Positions 49,635-62,865 of a stretch of 64,000 nucleotides of DNA are shown here, piece after piece. Under the pieces are notes generated by a model. It ran no database searches. It saw nothing but the letters and a program-made list of their open reading frames with translations, and was not told the DNA's origin. How positions within the stretch are numbered: the stretch's first letter is position 1; every line of letters begins with the position of its first letter. The stretch is from positions 31,157-95,156 of the forward strand of contig NZ_CABGGS010000007.1 of the NCBI RefSeq assembly GCF_902158555.1. Reading direction: 5' to 3'. A program made the translations under genes and the position numbers. Source of the DNA: Klebsiella spallanzanii (lineage in GTDB: Bacteria; Pseudomonadota; Gammaproteobacteria; Enterobacterales; Enterobacteriaceae).

Positions 49635-49862
49635 CTAGTTATAGGGGCCGTGGCTGGCATCAAGCGGCAACAGCAGCGTATCGAACACCAGCGAAAAGGG
49701 CAGATCGAGAATAGTGATGTAGCGCCATGAAGAATCGCGAACATCCCACTGAACGCCTGGGTAGTACTGATTTCCATGCCCCTGCCCTGGCACTGTACGA
49801 CTGATAATACTTCCGCAGCCGCTGAGCAGCAGCGCCATTGCGATAACCAGCAAAACTCTCAT
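49635..49862 (-). CDS. yceK: Lipoprotein YceK (DUF1375)
   Basis: This 75-residue predicted lipoprotein is the same length as E. coli YceK when started at 49862 (MRVLLVIAMAL, with GAGG 5 bases upstream). The lipobox is LLSGC, then a conserved SIISRTVPGQGHGNQYYPG segment. Function is unknown. It is downstream of opgH on the same strand, but a terminator lies between them. Confidence 0.94.
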   Translation of the reverse strand: MRVLLVIAMALLLSGCGSIISRTVPGQGHGNQYYPGVQWDVRDSSWRYITILDLPFSLVFDTLLLPLDASHGPYN

Positions 49863-49881
49863 CAATACCTCGATTTTCAGA

Positions 49882-49912
49882 TAAAAAAATACCGGCATTA
49901 TTTGCCGGTATT
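49882..49912 (-). terminator. opgH terminator
   Basis: AATACCGGCA and TGCCGGTATT form a 10-bp stem with a short AT loop, followed on the minus strand by a T-run. It lies between the opgH stop and yceK. Confidence 0.88.
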
Positions 49913-49928
49913 TTCCTTAACGTACGGC

Positions 49929-54051
<4,123 letters not shown>

Positions 54052-54255
54052 TTAATGGAAACTCAGGCATTCCGACAACATAATCCCTGCATTGTTCGGC
54101 CTGGCGGCACAGGGAATAAACAGTTCACTGCCCCGACTGCACTTTGCGTGCTTATCCTGGAGACAGATAACCAGAGTTCATGTAGGGTTGCAGAGAATTT
54201 AAACGTTATCACGTTGAGTGATAAGACGAATTGTCTGAGAATGTAGTGATATTGT

Positions 54256-55416
54256 ATGAATAATACTCCGGTACAGCGTGAATATTTTTTCGATAGCATC
54301 CGCGCGTGGCTGATGCTGTTGGGGATACCTTTTCATATCTCGCTCATTTACTCCAGCCACAGCTGGCATGTAAACAGCGTGGAACCCTCATGGTGGTTGA
54401 CGTTGTTTAACGACTTCATCCACGCTTTTCGCATGCAGGTTTTTTTCGTGATTTCCGGTTATTTTTCCTACATGCTTTTCCTGCGCTATCCGCTGAAGAA
54501 ATGGTGGAAGGTACGCGTTGAGCGCGTGGGTATCCCCATGTTAACCGCCATACCGCTGCTGACCTTACCCCAGTTTATTATGCTGCAGTACGTTAACGGT
54601 AAAGCGGAGAACTGGCACACTCTCTCAGGCTATGACAAATTCAACACTCTGGCATGGGAGCTGGTATCACACCTGTGGTTTTTGTTAGTGCTGGTGGTCC
54701 TGACGACGCTCGGCGTGGTGATGTTTAAGTGGTTGACTCGTCGACGTTCTACCGCTGTGCCAACCTTTGGTGACACCGTCACATTAGGCCAGCTATCGAT
54801 GATTTTCCTTGCTCTCGGCGTGCTGTACGCGGTGATTCGTCGCACTATTTTTATTTTATACCCGCCCATTCTCAGCAATGGTCTGTTCAACTTTATTGTG
54901 ATGCAGACGCTATTTTACCTGCCTTTCTTTATCCTCGGCGCCCAGACATTTATTAATGCTCGACTGAAAGCCATGTTTACCACCCCATCTCCGTGGTGCT
55001 TCGCGGCGGCGCTTTTTGGATTTATCGCCTACCGCTTAAATCAACAGTACGGTTCAGGCGATGGCTGGATGTATGAAACGGAATACGTGATTACCATGGT
55101 GCTGGGGCTGTGGATGGTCAATGTCGTCTTTTCACTTGGTCACCGTTTATTGAATTTCCAGTCAACGCGGGTGACCTATTTCGTCAATGCATCGCTATTT
55201 ATCTATTTAGTACACCACCCCCTGACCCTGCTGTACGGGGCATGGATAACCCCGGTAATTAAATCCAATACCCTGGGATTTATTACCGGGCTGGTTTTTG
55301 TTGTCGGGATTGCTCTGGTTCTGTATGAAATCCATCTGCGGATCCCGCTGCTGCGCTTTCTTTTTTCCGGAAAATTTCAGCAGAAAACGGCTAAACCACA
55401 GATTTCAGCCAGTTAA
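54256..55416 (+). CDS. opgC: Glucans biosynthesis protein OpgC
   Basis: OpgC is an inner-membrane acyltransferase-3 family protein that adds succinyl groups to periplasmic glucans. It has 386 residues (E. coli 385) and about ten membrane helices. The family histidine near the N-terminus is in [16 protein letters not shown], and the arginine in [20 protein letters not shown] context. It is divergent from opgGH, with 240 bases of promoter DNA between them. Confidence 0.95.
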   Translation: MNNTPVQREYFFDSIRAWLMLLGIPFHISLIYSSHSWHVNSVEPSWWLTLFNDFIHAFRMQVFFVISGYFSYMLFLRYPLKKWWKVRVERVGIPMLTAIPLLTLPQFIMLQYVNGKAENWHTLSGYDKFNTLAWELVSHLWFLLVLVVLTTLGVVMFKWLTRRRSTAVPTFGDTVTLGQLSMIFLALGVLYAVIRRTIFILYPPILSNGLFNFIVMQTLFYLPFFILGAQTFINARLKAMFTTPSPWCFAAALFGFIAYRLNQQYGSGDGWMYETEYVITMVLGLWMVNVVFSLGHRLLNFQSTRVTYFVNASLFIYLVHHPLTLLYGAWITPVIKSNTLGFITGLVFVVGIALVLYEIHLRIPLLRFLFSGKFQQKTAKPQISAS

Positions 55417-55457
55417 CGAAAGCTATTGAGCGGCTGAGTAGAGTCAACACCGCCGCT

Positions 55458-56066
55458 CTATTTTTTCGCGAACAAAAGCTGGAATACATTGCGATACAGG
55501 CCTTCCAGTGCTGCCTTATCCACCGTTGGGGTCGTTGCCAGATCGCTGCGATACGCAGCCCCTTCAGTTAAAATCGCGATAAATTCACAGGCGACATTAA
55601 TTTGCTCTGCAGTCATCTCGGGGTGGTAGTGGCGGGTAAGTCGTCCGCCCTCTTCTTTCAGGCGTCGATCGGCCTGGTTCATAATCTCTCGTAGACGGGG
55701 GTTTCTGGACGCCTCGGCGTTAATTTCCATTAGCAGGTAATTATCGTTTTTCGTATGCCCGGTCGCCGGGATCGCTCCGGCTAACATAGAGGCCATGCGT
55801 TCCAGATCATGGTTTCCAGCCACCATCTCGCCAACCCTGGCATTGACAATCTCGCTGACAATGACTTCCACAATCTCTTCTTTGCTGGCAAAAACACGGT
55901 ACAGCTGGCCTACGCTCAAACCAGCCTGCTGCGCAATATCAGCCACAGAGGCGCCATGAAGTCCCTTTTGCGCAAAACATTTCTGTGCCGCGGTAACAAT
56001 TTCCGCCCGGCGAATTTGCTGTTTTTGTAGTACCTTCCCTTCAGCCACCGAAAAATCTCCTGTCAT
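55458..56066 (-). CDS. TetR-family transcriptional regulator
   Basis: This regulator of about 202 residues has an N-terminal TetR helix-turn-helix (RRAEIVTAAQKCFAQKGLHGASVADIAQQAGLSVGQLYRVFASKEEI) and a C-terminal ligand domain I cannot assign. The start at 56066 is chosen because AGGG lies 8 bases before it; the frame runs open to 56183 but overlaps ymdB. In E. coli clsC (ymdC) occupies the space between ymdB and opgC; here this regulator does instead. Its target is not evident. Confidence 0.85.
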   Translation of the reverse strand: MTGDFSVAEGKVLQKQQIRRAEIVTAAQKCFAQKGLHGASVADIAQQAGLSVGQLYRVFASKEEIVEVIVSEIVNARVGEMVAGNHDLERMASMLAGAIPATGHTKNDNYLLMEINAEASRNPRLREIMNQADRRLKEEGGRLTRHYHPEMTAEQINVACEFIAILTEGAAYRSDLATTPTVDKAALEGLYRNVFQLLFAKK

Positions 56067-56094
56067 GATAATTCCCTGCGAGTGCAGGAAACTA

Positions 56095-56649
56095 TCATAT
56101 CTTATTATGGTGACCGAGTTGCGCGCGACTGGCCTCGAGTAACTGGGTATAGATGTTGGCGGTTTCGGCATCAAAGCAAACAAAACAGACGCGTTCCAGA
56201 GGATTATAGCGGGTAAGAAACGCGTTCACACTACGCACGGCTATCTCCGCTGCCGCCTGTTTCGGATAGCCGTAAACGCCGGTACTGATAGCGGGAAATG
56301 CGATAGAACGGTAATTGTTTGCCGAGGCCAGCAGTAGACTGTTTTTATAGGCATCAGCAAGGAGTTCAGCCTCCTGCCTGTCGCCTCCATGCCATATTGG
56401 CCCTACGGCGTGAATAACCGCGCTGGCGGGCAGATGACCTGCACAGGTAATGACCGCATGACCCGGCGGACATTCACCCTGTTGTTGCCGCACAACTTTA
56501 CAGGCCGCCAGCAGCTCAGGCCCAGCTGCGCGGTGGATGGCACCATCAACACCACCGCCGCCAAGCAGAGACGGGTTTGCCGCATTGACGATAACATCGA
56601 CCGCAAGCTTTGTAATATCGCCGAGAATAACCTCAGGTTGAACAGCCAT
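56095..56649 (-). CDS. ymdB: O-acetyl-ADP-ribose deacetylase (macrodomain)
   Basis: YmdB hydrolyses O-acetyl-ADP-ribose and, in E. coli, binds and inhibits RNase III under stress. It is a single macrodomain of about 184 residues: [34 protein letters not shown] at the N-terminus and [12 protein letters not shown] later form the ADP-ribose site. The start at 56649 follows GGAGGAG. The C-terminus is slightly longer than E. coli YmdB (177 aa). Its usual E. coli partner gene clsC is missing next door. Confidence 0.93.
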   Translation of the reverse strand: MAVQPEVILGDITKLAVDVIVNAANPSLLGGGGVDGAIHRAAGPELLAACKVVRQQQGECPPGHAVITCAGHLPASAVIHAVGPIWHGGDRQEAELLADAYKNSLLLASANNYRSIAFPAISTGVYGYPKQAAAEIAVRSVNAFLTRYNPLERVCFVCFDAETANIYTQLLEASRAQLGHHNKI

Positions 56650-56739
56650 TTCTCCTCCTGTCGGCATACGTCTTAAGAGTAATACACGGGGGATAATATG
56701 GCACGATAGCCCTCAGGACGAAAGCCTGGGGGCCGGTTG

Positions 56740-57045
56740 TTACCGATAATTGACATCCAGAATAGCGAGGGTCTTCTGCGGATTAATATATCTCAAGTGC
56801 GTTGAAGCAATCGTTTCATTATGAATATTTACGTTTTCAAGCTGCTGAGTAGACACCCGTACTGCTTTCTTATTTGGACAATCCACAACAACCTGATTAT
56901 TTAGAGCATCCAACTGACAGGGAGCCTCCACGACTCTCCCGTAGAAATAGATAACGCCTCCCGTCACCTGCTCCGCCATGGCCGGGCTAAATAGCCCAGG
57001 AAGAGCACACAGAACCGCCACCAACGCGCATTTATACTTTTTCAT
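56740..57045 (-). CDS. Short fimbrial-like secreted protein
   Basis: This 101-residue protein has a Sec signal peptide (cleavage near AMA-EQV, residue 24). The rest resembles the first strands of a type 1 pilin-like domain (GGVIYFYGRVVEAPCQL), with two cysteines (APCQL and VDCPN) placed as in chaperone-usher subunits. It is too short for a full pilin and has no usher or chaperone neighbours. By position it corresponds to E. coli ymdA, but I cannot confirm homology from memory. A 290-base AT-rich gap follows to the ycdZ terminator, where E. coli has the curli operons. Confidence 0.7.
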   Translation of the reverse strand: MKKYKCALVAVLCALPGLFSPAMAEQVTGGVIYFYGRVVEAPCQLDALNNQVVVDCPNKKAVRVSTQQLENVNIHNETIASTHLRYINPQKTLAILDVNYR

Positions 57046-57283
57046 GATTTAACTCCTCTGCATATCTGCATAGCTATCAAAAAGCACCAGCCATCCATGA
57101 GTGCATCGGGTAACATCTACTTACATTGATGGATTTATATTAACAAAAACAAAACAAATTGATTTCATTTATATTCATTTTGTTAACAAAATCGATTCAC
57201 TGACCAACGGTACAGTTAATAACGAGGATAAGTGGTTAAGAATGAATCAAATCGGGTAAAACCAGCAGGATGGGGAGAAACAG

Positions 57284-57305
57284 AAAAGGGCCCGAAGGCC
57301 CTTTT
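57284..57305 (-). terminator. ycdZ terminator
   Basis: AAAAGGGCC-CGAA-GGCCCTTTT is a perfect 9-bp stem 31 bases past the ycdZ stop. Confidence 0.75.
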
Positions 57306-57335
57306 GATAGGGAGGAGAGTATGGCTTTAACTCGC

Positions 57336-57818
57336 TTAGCTGCTTTCGTTAGCAAGAGATTTGTTTTTCTCAGCGCGAGCCGCCAGCCACAGGCCGCTAT
57401 TTTTCATGGCGTAACCGAATATCAGCCCCAGCGCCAGTGAAGGCACCACGATGCGCCAGTCGCCATTACAGGCAAACGTTGAGCATGCGCCGATAAAGGT
57501 TCCAGGAACAAAAGATAACCACAGCTGCCGCGCCTGGATACACATCAGAAACGCCACGATCCCAGTCATTATATAACTCAGGATTTCCAGCTGCGGTGCC
57601 AGCGCGCTGCCGTGTATGATGACCAGCGCCCACACGACGCCGCTCATTACGGTGCAGGTTGAGATCACCAGCCCTTTTAAGCCACCTTGCGGACAGGCAA
57701 AGTAAGCCGTGCAGCCGAGGAAACCCGCCCAGCTCAGCAGACCCAGTGTGACCGCCACCCAGCCCCAGATTCCGGAGAGAATGCCCGTCGTTAATGCGAT
57801 TGCGAAGAGTATGTTCAT
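57336..57818 (-). CDS. ycdZ: Inner-membrane protein YcdZ (DUF1097)
   Basis: This DUF1097 inner-membrane protein has four to five hydrophobic helices and is about 160 residues from the ATG at 57818 (MNILFAIALTTGILSGIWGW), closely matching E. coli YcdZ (163). The motif KGLVISTCTVMSGVVWA and a Gly-rich LALGLIFGYAMKNSG segment are conserved. Function is unknown. A perfect CRP-type palindrome lies about 93 bases upstream; ycdZ is a known strongly CRP-responsive gene in E. coli. Confidence 0.93.
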   Translation of the reverse strand: MNILFAIALTTGILSGIWGWVAVTLGLLSWAGFLGCTAYFACPQGGLKGLVISTCTVMSGVVWALVIIHGSALAPQLEILSYIMTGIVAFLMCIQARQLWLSFVPGTFIGACSTFACNGDWRIVVPSLALGLIFGYAMKNSGLWLAARAEKNKSLANESS

Positions 57819-57901
57819 GGCGCGTATCATAGCAGAAACGCGCCTGGCAAATGAGACACGGAACACATTATGTGGAATGAAAAACTTACCGTTGCATATT
57901 T

Positions 57902-57921
57902 AATGTGATTTAAATCACATT
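57902..57921. promoter_or_regulatory. Perfect CRP site between ycdY and ycdZ
   Basis: AATGTGATTTAAATCACATT is a perfect 20-bp palindrome with both consensus halves TGTGA-N6-TCACA. It lies immediately after the ycdY stop codon (57922) and about 93 bases from the ycdZ start, so cAMP-CRP control of ycdZ is very likely. Confidence 0.88.
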
Positions 57922-58476
57922 TTATTGTTCATTTTCTTCCTGTAGCTCATCCCACATTGCGGAGAGTGCTTCACGAGTCAGCGGCGCCATTGTCCGCCAG
58001 AACGGCGTTGTCGCATGCGCTTCAACTTTGCCAAGAAACGCACCGCACCATGGCAAAATGTACTCAGCAAACAGCGTTTCCAGGACTTCACTTTCATCCT
58101 CCGCCGCGTGATCTTCCAGCCATGAAGCTGCCAGCAGCAAGGATCCTAAATGATCCGTTGCGCCCTCGCCTGTGGGAACACCATGCGAACTCAGGAAACC
58201 GCGAACTTCAGCTTCCGTAGCGCCTTCCACCCATGCGCTACGGTACGGCGCAACGCTGCACTCTTCACCGACAAATAGCGCGTTGTACTCTGCGGCCAGG
58301 GACTGCATATCACAGCTCTTTTGCAGACGTTCCAGCAGCTCATCCTGCTCCAACGGCCAGCTCGCCGCCAGCTTCCCTTCGCGAATAAGGGTAAACAGCG
58401 GGACCAGCAGCGGGTCCTGCGGCTGACGGTAGTACAGAGAGCCCAGCACGCGGCAGAGGATTGAAAACTCGTTCAT
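57922..58476 (-). CDS. ycdY: TorD/DmsD-family chaperone YcdY
   Basis: YcdY is a TorD-like all-helical redox-enzyme chaperone. In E. coli it activates the neighbouring PHP phosphatase YcdX, probably by helping zinc loading. It has 184 residues as in E. coli, with the family motif region EYNALFVGEECSVAPYRSAW. It lies 22 bases after ycdX, so the two are co-transcribed. Confidence 0.94.
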   Translation of the reverse strand: MNEFSILCRVLGSLYYRQPQDPLLVPLFTLIREGKLAASWPLEQDELLERLQKSCDMQSLAAEYNALFVGEECSVAPYRSAWVEGATEAEVRGFLSSHGVPTGEGATDHLGSLLLAASWLEDHAAEDESEVLETLFAEYILPWCGAFLGKVEAHATTPFWRTMAPLTREALSAMWDELQEENEQ

Positions 58477-58498
58477 TCATTTATTCCAGTTGTTCAAA

Positions 58499-59236
58499 TT
58501 AAAGTTCGGCAAACTCGGGAATCGCAGGCATCCCACGCGATTCAAGGAAATTAAGCAGACGTCGGGGCGTCACATTAAGAATTCGGTCTTCGGGAAAGTC
58601 GACAGCATCAAGGATCTTACGGCACTCGGTAAAATCCCCCAGCGTGAACGCCGTATGGGAATCCGACCCCAGCGCCACCCAACCTCCGGCATCGCGCACG
58701 GCTGCCGCCACGGCGCGACAATTGTCTTCGCTGCCAATGCGTGACGAAACGAAAGATGAGTTATTGATTTCCAGCGCCACATGATGCTTCGCCGCTGCAG
58801 CGGCGATAGCCGGGATATCGACAGGATATTTTGGATTTCCCGGATGGCTAATAATATGAACCGTGCCGCTCGCTATCGTGGCGATCATCGCCTCTGTATT
58901 CGTCGCTTTATCCTGAGGAGGGAACACCGGCTCGTGGAAGCCAGCAATAATCAGGTCCAGCGAGTTAAGCATCGGGCCGGTACAGTCAATTTCGCCCTGC
59001 GTATTTTTGATATTAGATTCAATACCTCGCAGGATGCCAATGCCATCCACCAGCCGAGGCCAGATGCGCATGTTCACGAAATGCCAGTAGTGCGGCGCAT
59101 CGGCCATGTCTGGCCCATGGTCAGTAATAGCAAAAAGTTTGATCCCTTTGCGCTTTGCTTCCGCAATATAATCATGCAGGGTACTGTAAGCGTGGGTGCT
59201 GGCGACGGTATGCATGTGCAGGTCAACAGGATACAT
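58499..59236 (-). CDS. ycdX: PHP-domain zinc phosphatase YcdX
   Basis: This 245-residue trinuclear-zinc PHP-family phosphatase, the same length as E. coli YcdX, has the start at 59236 chosen (GAAGGAG upstream). Metal-binding motifs are VDLHMHT (His7, His9), [14 protein letters not shown] and [13 protein letters not shown]. It is implicated in swarming in E. coli, but this organism appears non-flagellate, so another role is likely. It pairs with ycdY. Confidence 0.95.
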   Translation of the reverse strand: MYPVDLHMHTVASTHAYSTLHDYIAEAKRKGIKLFAITDHGPDMADAPHYWHFVNMRIWPRLVDGIGILRGIESNIKNTQGEIDCTGPMLNSLDLIIAGFHEPVFPPQDKATNTEAMIATIASGTVHIISHPGNPKYPVDIPAIAAAAAKHHVALEINNSSFVSSRIGSEDNCRAVAAAVRDAGGWVALGSDSHTAFTLGDFTECRKILDAVDFPEDRILNVTPRRLLNFLESRGMPAIPEFAEL

Positions 59237-59293
59237 CACAATCTCCTTCTCTGTTTGTGGCAAGAATAGCAGGAATCTGAGCGCATGATCAGC

Positions 59294-59315
59294 AAAAACC
59301 CCGCGATGGCGGGGT
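59294..59315 (-). terminator. ghrA terminator
   Basis: ACCCCGC-GATG-GCGGGGT, a 7-bp GC-rich stem followed on the minus strand by TTTTTGC, begins 7 bases past the ghrA stop. Confidence 0.88.
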
Positions 59316-59321
59316 CAACTC

Positions 59322-60260
59322 TTAGTATCCCAACTGACGATCAACCTGTCCGCTCGCTGTTTCACCACGTTCCAGTTGACCTATCGTTCTTGCTATATAG
59401 GCAATGGCTTCCAGAGGTCGGGTGACAGCCGCAACATGCGGAGTCATCGCCACGCGCGGATGTGCCCAAAGCGGACTCTCTTTCGGCAGCGGTTCACGGC
59501 TAAAAACATCAAGCATCGCCGCTTTTAGCTTACCGCTATCCAGCGCAGCCAGCAGATCGTCTTCAACGACATGAACACCGCGTGCCAGATTCAGCACATA
59601 ACTGTTATCCGGAAGTTGCGACAACAGCGCTTTATCAATGATTCCAACGGTTTCTGCCGTATTGGGCAGCAAGTTAATCAGCACACGTGTACCGCTCAGG
59701 AACGCGTTCAGCTCTTCTTCGCCAGCAAAGCTTGTCACCTGCGGCCAGGATTTGCGGCTACGGCTCCAGCTACGCAACGGGAAGTTCCAGGACTGCAATG
59801 CTTCGGCCACTTTAGCTCCCAGCACCCCCGCCCCCATGATGCCAACGGTAAAATCTTCACGTTGATATTCATCCAGCGGCAGCCAATGACCTTCTCGCTT
59901 TAACGCCTGGTAGTCATCGAAGCGACGGAACCAGTGGAGTACCTGGCTCACTGCATATTCTTGCATCTGTAACCCCATACCAGTGTCTTCCAGGCGGAAT
60001 AAAGGAATCGACAACGGCAACATTTCAGGGTGCTCTCGCAGCTTACTGAGAATCGAATCCACACCTGCGCCAAGGGCAAAGACAGCTTTTAAATCACGTC
60101 CTTGTAGCATTTCCACTGGAGGATGCCAGACCAGGGCATAGTCCGCAGGTTGATTATCCCCCGATTTCCACTCGCGAACTCGCGAGCCGGGCAGCTGTTT
60201 TTCCAGCTCTGCGATCCAATAAGGGGTATTAAAAGTTGGATGGTAATAGATGATGTCCAT
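59322..60260 (-). CDS. ghrA: Glyoxylate/hydroxypyruvate reductase A
   Basis: GhrA reduces glyoxylate and hydroxypyruvate with NADPH. From the ATG at 60260 ([15 protein letters not shown], with AGGAG upstream) it has 312 residues, as in E. coli. It is a D-2-hydroxyacid dehydrogenase with the cofactor motif [13 protein letters not shown]. Catalytic Arg is in [10 protein letters not shown], Glu in FSREPLP, and His in [11 protein letters not shown]. Open frame upstream to 60407 is not conserved. Confidence 0.95.
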   Translation of the reverse strand: MDIIYYHPTFNTPYWIAELEKQLPGSRVREWKSGDNQPADYALVWHPPVEMLQGRDLKAVFALGAGVDSILSKLREHPEMLPLSIPLFRLEDTGMGLQMQEYAVSQVLHWFRRFDDYQALKREGHWLPLDEYQREDFTVGIMGAGVLGAKVAEALQSWNFPLRSWSRSRKSWPQVTSFAGEEELNAFLSGTRVLINLLPNTAETVGIIDKALLSQLPDNSYVLNLARGVHVVEDDLLAALDSGKLKAAMLDVFSREPLPKESPLWAHPRVAMTPHVAAVTRPLEAIAYIARTIGQLERGETASGQVDRQLGY

Positions 60261-60528
60261 GACAGCTCCTGATAGCCGACGCGCCAGGCAGGTTACGTTA
60301 GCGCCGTGTTTTACTCGTTGTTTTCTATTGGTTTGCCAGAATAGCAAATTTCGTCTGCCTATCGTGTGAAAAAGGGAATGGTGACAAAAAAAACGATTCT
60401 CGTGCATTTAGAAAGCAAGTTGCTTGAAGTTTGGCTAAACGCGCGTTTTTTTAAAAAAGTTGATTGACGGGAGATACGTATTTCCCTAAATTAGCGCCCG
60501 TTCCCAGCAACAACGGGAATGACAATAT

Positions 60529-60616
60529 GGTGAGGTGTCCGAGTGGCTGAAGGAGCACGCCTGGAAAGTGTGTATACGGCAACGTATCGGGGGTTCGAAT
60601 CCCCCCCTCACCGCCA
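60529..60616 (+). tRNA. serX: tRNA-Ser(GGA), first copy
   Basis: This is an 88-base class II tRNA with a long variable arm and encoded 3' CCA. The anticodon GGA lies in CCTGGAAAG. The acceptor stem pairs GGTGAGG with CCTCACC, and the T-loop is TTCGAAT. It is essentially identical to E. coli serX/serW and lies next to ghrA, as serX does. A terminator hairpin follows at 60629. Confidence 0.97.
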
Positions 60617-60858
60617 TATTTTAAGAAGAGCTCGTACGCAAGTACGGGCTTTTTTTTCGCATGTTGCACCCCACCGGGGGGATGAGAAGTCCCGACCGGG
60701 GTTCGACAACTGGCGCAGCCAGTTGGACAGACCGCGAACGCAGTAAGCGGGCTGCCCCGAAGGGGCGAGCGTAGCGAGTCAATCCCCCCCTCACCGCCAT
60801 ATTTTAAGAAGAGCTCGTACGCAAGTACGGGCTTTTTTTTCGCATATTGCACCCCACC
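60598..60858 (+). repeat. Tandem repeat carrying the tRNA-Ser 3' end (rtT-like)
   Basis: A 78-bp unit at 60598-60675 recurs at 60781-60858 with one mismatch (period 183). Each unit starts with the last 19 bases of the tRNA (AATCCCCCCCTCACCGCCA) and includes the terminator hairpin AGCTCGTAC-GCAA-GTACGGGCT plus T-run (60629-60657 and 60812-60840). Between them, 60676-60780 holds small inverted repeats (AACTGG...CCAGTT, GCCCC...GGGGC). The layout resembles the 178-bp repeats after E. coli tyrT, which give the rtT RNA. No protein gene is seen from 60617 to 60964. Confidence 0.85.
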
Positions 60859-60859
60859 A

Positions 60860-60899
60860 CCCGGTAGCCCGGACAGGCGCATCGCGCCGCCTCCGGGAA
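60860..60899. repeat. REP-like extragenic palindrome
   Basis: GTAGCCCGGACAGGCGC and GCGCCGCCTCCGGG form the imperfect GC-rich palindrome typical of enterobacterial REP/BIME elements. It lies between the tRNA repeat array and the LysR-type gene end. Confidence 0.65.
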
Positions 60900-60964
60900 C
60901 AGCCACTCTTCTGCAGCTTCAGACTATCTCCGACAGTGCTGCTCCTTGCGGATTTTATCAAATC

Positions 60965-61870
60965 CTAATCCTCCTCCATCCGCTGATACTCTTCGCTCAG
61001 GAAATCAACCAGCGCCCTGACCGATGGCAGCAGTCCGCGGCGAGACGCAAAAACCGCGTGGATCACTTCTCTACGCGGTTGCCACTCATTGAGTACAACC
61101 ACCAACTCCCCGGAAGCCAACTGCTCGCGGACCATTAATAAAGGAAGCTGTACGACCCCAACTCCGGCAATTGCCGCTTCGCGCAGAGCCAGCATATCGG
61201 TCGTGACCAGCCGAGGTGCGAAGTAAACTTCCGCCTTTGCCCCTTCCGGGCCGGTCAACTGCCATTTATGCTGATGTTTTCCCGCTCCCAGGCTTAATCC
61301 GGGCCACTCGCTGAGTTCAGACGGGGCCTGAGGTTGTCCCAACTGTTCGACTAATTGCGGACTGGCCACCAGACGGTGCCCACGGTCAGCCAATACGCGC
61401 ATCACCAGATCGCTATCTTCTATAGGTCTTGGACGCACGCGAATCGCCACATCAACACCTTCGCCAACTACGTCAACCCGCCGGTTAGTCGCTTCTAGCT
61501 GAAGATTGACACCCGGATAGCGCACCATAAACCGTGCCAACATCGGCCCGACGTGCGCATGTAATAGCGTCACCGGACAGGTCAATTTCACGCTGCCTCG
61601 CGGCTCGGAACGTAGCGTTTCTACAGCTTGCTCCGCCGCTTCAGCTTCTATCAGCATCGCCTTACAATGTTGATAAAACGTCAGCCCGACCTCGGTCACC
61701 GCAAACTGTCGGGTAGTACGCTGAATCAAACGGACACCGAGGCGTTCCTCTAACTGAGCAATTCGACGACTTAATTTGGATTTGGGTTGATCGAGCGCCC
61801 TTCCCGCCGCAGCAAATCCGCCGTGATCAACCACCTGGACAAACCAGGCTAAATCGTTGAGATCCTGCAT
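60965..61870 (-). CDS. LysR-family transcriptional regulator (divergent from pirin gene)
   Basis: This 301-residue LysR-type regulator has an N-terminal helix-turn-helix (LAWFVQVVDHGGFAAAGRALDQPKSKLSRRIAQLEERLGVRL) and an effector domain of the CrgA/YhaJ-like subgroup (the segment EATNRRVDVVGEGVDVAIRV is typical). It is divergent from the pirin and isochorismatase-like genes 115 bases away and probably controls them. YhaJ-type relatives respond to aromatic or quinone compounds; the ligand here is not known. Confidence 0.87.
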   Translation of the reverse strand: MQDLNDLAWFVQVVDHGGFAAAGRALDQPKSKLSRRIAQLEERLGVRLIQRTTRQFAVTEVGLTFYQHCKAMLIEAEAAEQAVETLRSEPRGSVKLTCPVTLLHAHVGPMLARFMVRYPGVNLQLEATNRRVDVVGEGVDVAIRVRPRPIEDSDLVMRVLADRGHRLVASPQLVEQLGQPQAPSELSEWPGLSLGAGKHQHKWQLTGPEGAKAEVYFAPRLVTTDMLALREAAIAGVGVVQLPLLMVREQLASGELVVVLNEWQPRREVIHAVFASRRGLLPSVRALVDFLSEEYQRMEED

Positions 61871-61984
61871 CCTTCCTCCATCGTTCTATTTTTGGAACAG
61901 TATAGGCTATTTTTGCTATCTACCGGAGTATTAGTCGCGAATATATGCTTATTCACATCAGAAACAGACATCCAGGAGATAGCC

Positions 61985-62845
61985 ATGAAACAGATTACTG
62001 GAATCTACACCGCACCTTCACAGCACTGGGTAGGCGATGGTTTCCCGGTTCGCTCAATGTTCTCTTATCAGACTCACGGCGAACAGCTAAGCCCCTTCCT
62101 GCTGCTTGACTATGCAGGTCCGCATCACTTTTCAGCAGGGAGTGAGAAACGTGGCGTCGGTGAACACCCGCATCGCGGATTTGAAACCGTCACCGTCGTT
62201 TATTCCGGTGAAGTAGAACACCGCGACTCTACCGGTAGAGGCGGCGTTATCGGCCCAGGCGATGTGCAATGGATGACCGCGGGTGCCGGGATCCTGCACG
62301 AAGAGTTTCATTCAGAGGCGTTCACTCGTACCGGCGGCGAGCTGAAAATGATTCAGCTCTGGGTCAACCTCCCGGCCAAAGACAAGATGACGCATCCGGG
62401 ATATCAGAGCATTACCGCAGATGTGATCCCCGATGTTGATCTGCCGAATAAGGCGGGACGCATGCGGGTTATCGCAGGTCGCTATGGTGACATTGTCGGA
62501 CCGGCGCACACTTTTTCACCGCTTAACGTCTGGGATTTACAACTTAATCAGAACCAGGAGGTAACGCTGCAACAGCCTGCGGGCTGGAGTACTGCGCTGG
62601 TCGTCCTGGAAGGTGAGATCAAAGTGAATGGAGAAGGGAGTGCGCGCGAGGGTCAGTTGGTCGTACTCAGCCAGAAAGGGGAAACGCTCCATCTCGCGGC
62701 TGAAACTCACGCCAAAGTACTGCTGATGGCCGGTGAACCCCTACAGGAACCGATTGTGGGCTATGGACCGTTTGTAATGAATACCAAAACGCAAATCGCG
62801 GAAGCAGTTCGTGATTTCAATAGCGGCCGATTTGGCCAAATTTAA
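61985..62845 (+). CDS. Pirin-family bicupin protein
   Basis: This 286-residue pirin-type bicupin starts at 61985 ([13 protein letters not shown], after CAGGAGA). The N-terminal cupin metal ligands are His61, His63, His105 and Glu107 ([11 protein letters not shown] and GILHEEFHS). Pirins of this kind include quercetin 2,3-dioxygenases (E. coli YhhW/YhaK), but this one is longer and its substrate is not known. It is followed 20 bases later by a YcaC-like hydrolase gene, clearly one operon. Confidence 0.88.
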   Translation: MKQITGIYTAPSQHWVGDGFPVRSMFSYQTHGEQLSPFLLLDYAGPHHFSAGSEKRGVGEHPHRGFETVTVVYSGEVEHRDSTGRGGVIGPGDVQWMTAGAGILHEEFHSEAFTRTGGELKMIQLWVNLPAKDKMTHPGYQSITADVIPDVDLPNKAGRMRVIAGRYGDIVGPAHTFSPLNVWDLQLNQNQEVTLQQPAGWSTALVVLEGEIKVNGEGSAREGQLVVLSQKGETLHLAAETHAKVLLMAGEPLQEPIVGYGPFVMNTKTQIAEAVRDFNSGRFGQI

Positions 62846-62865
62846 TTTTTAATGAGGTAAAGAAT

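Noticed and set aside
60451..60906. Open frame of 151 codons on the minus strand over the first tRNA-Ser
   Set aside because: It reads antisense through the tRNA and its repeats, including the familiar spurious peptide GGIRTPDTLPYTHFPGVLLQP. The same frame recurs over the second tRNA at 63665-63961. It is a tRNA shadow, not a gene.
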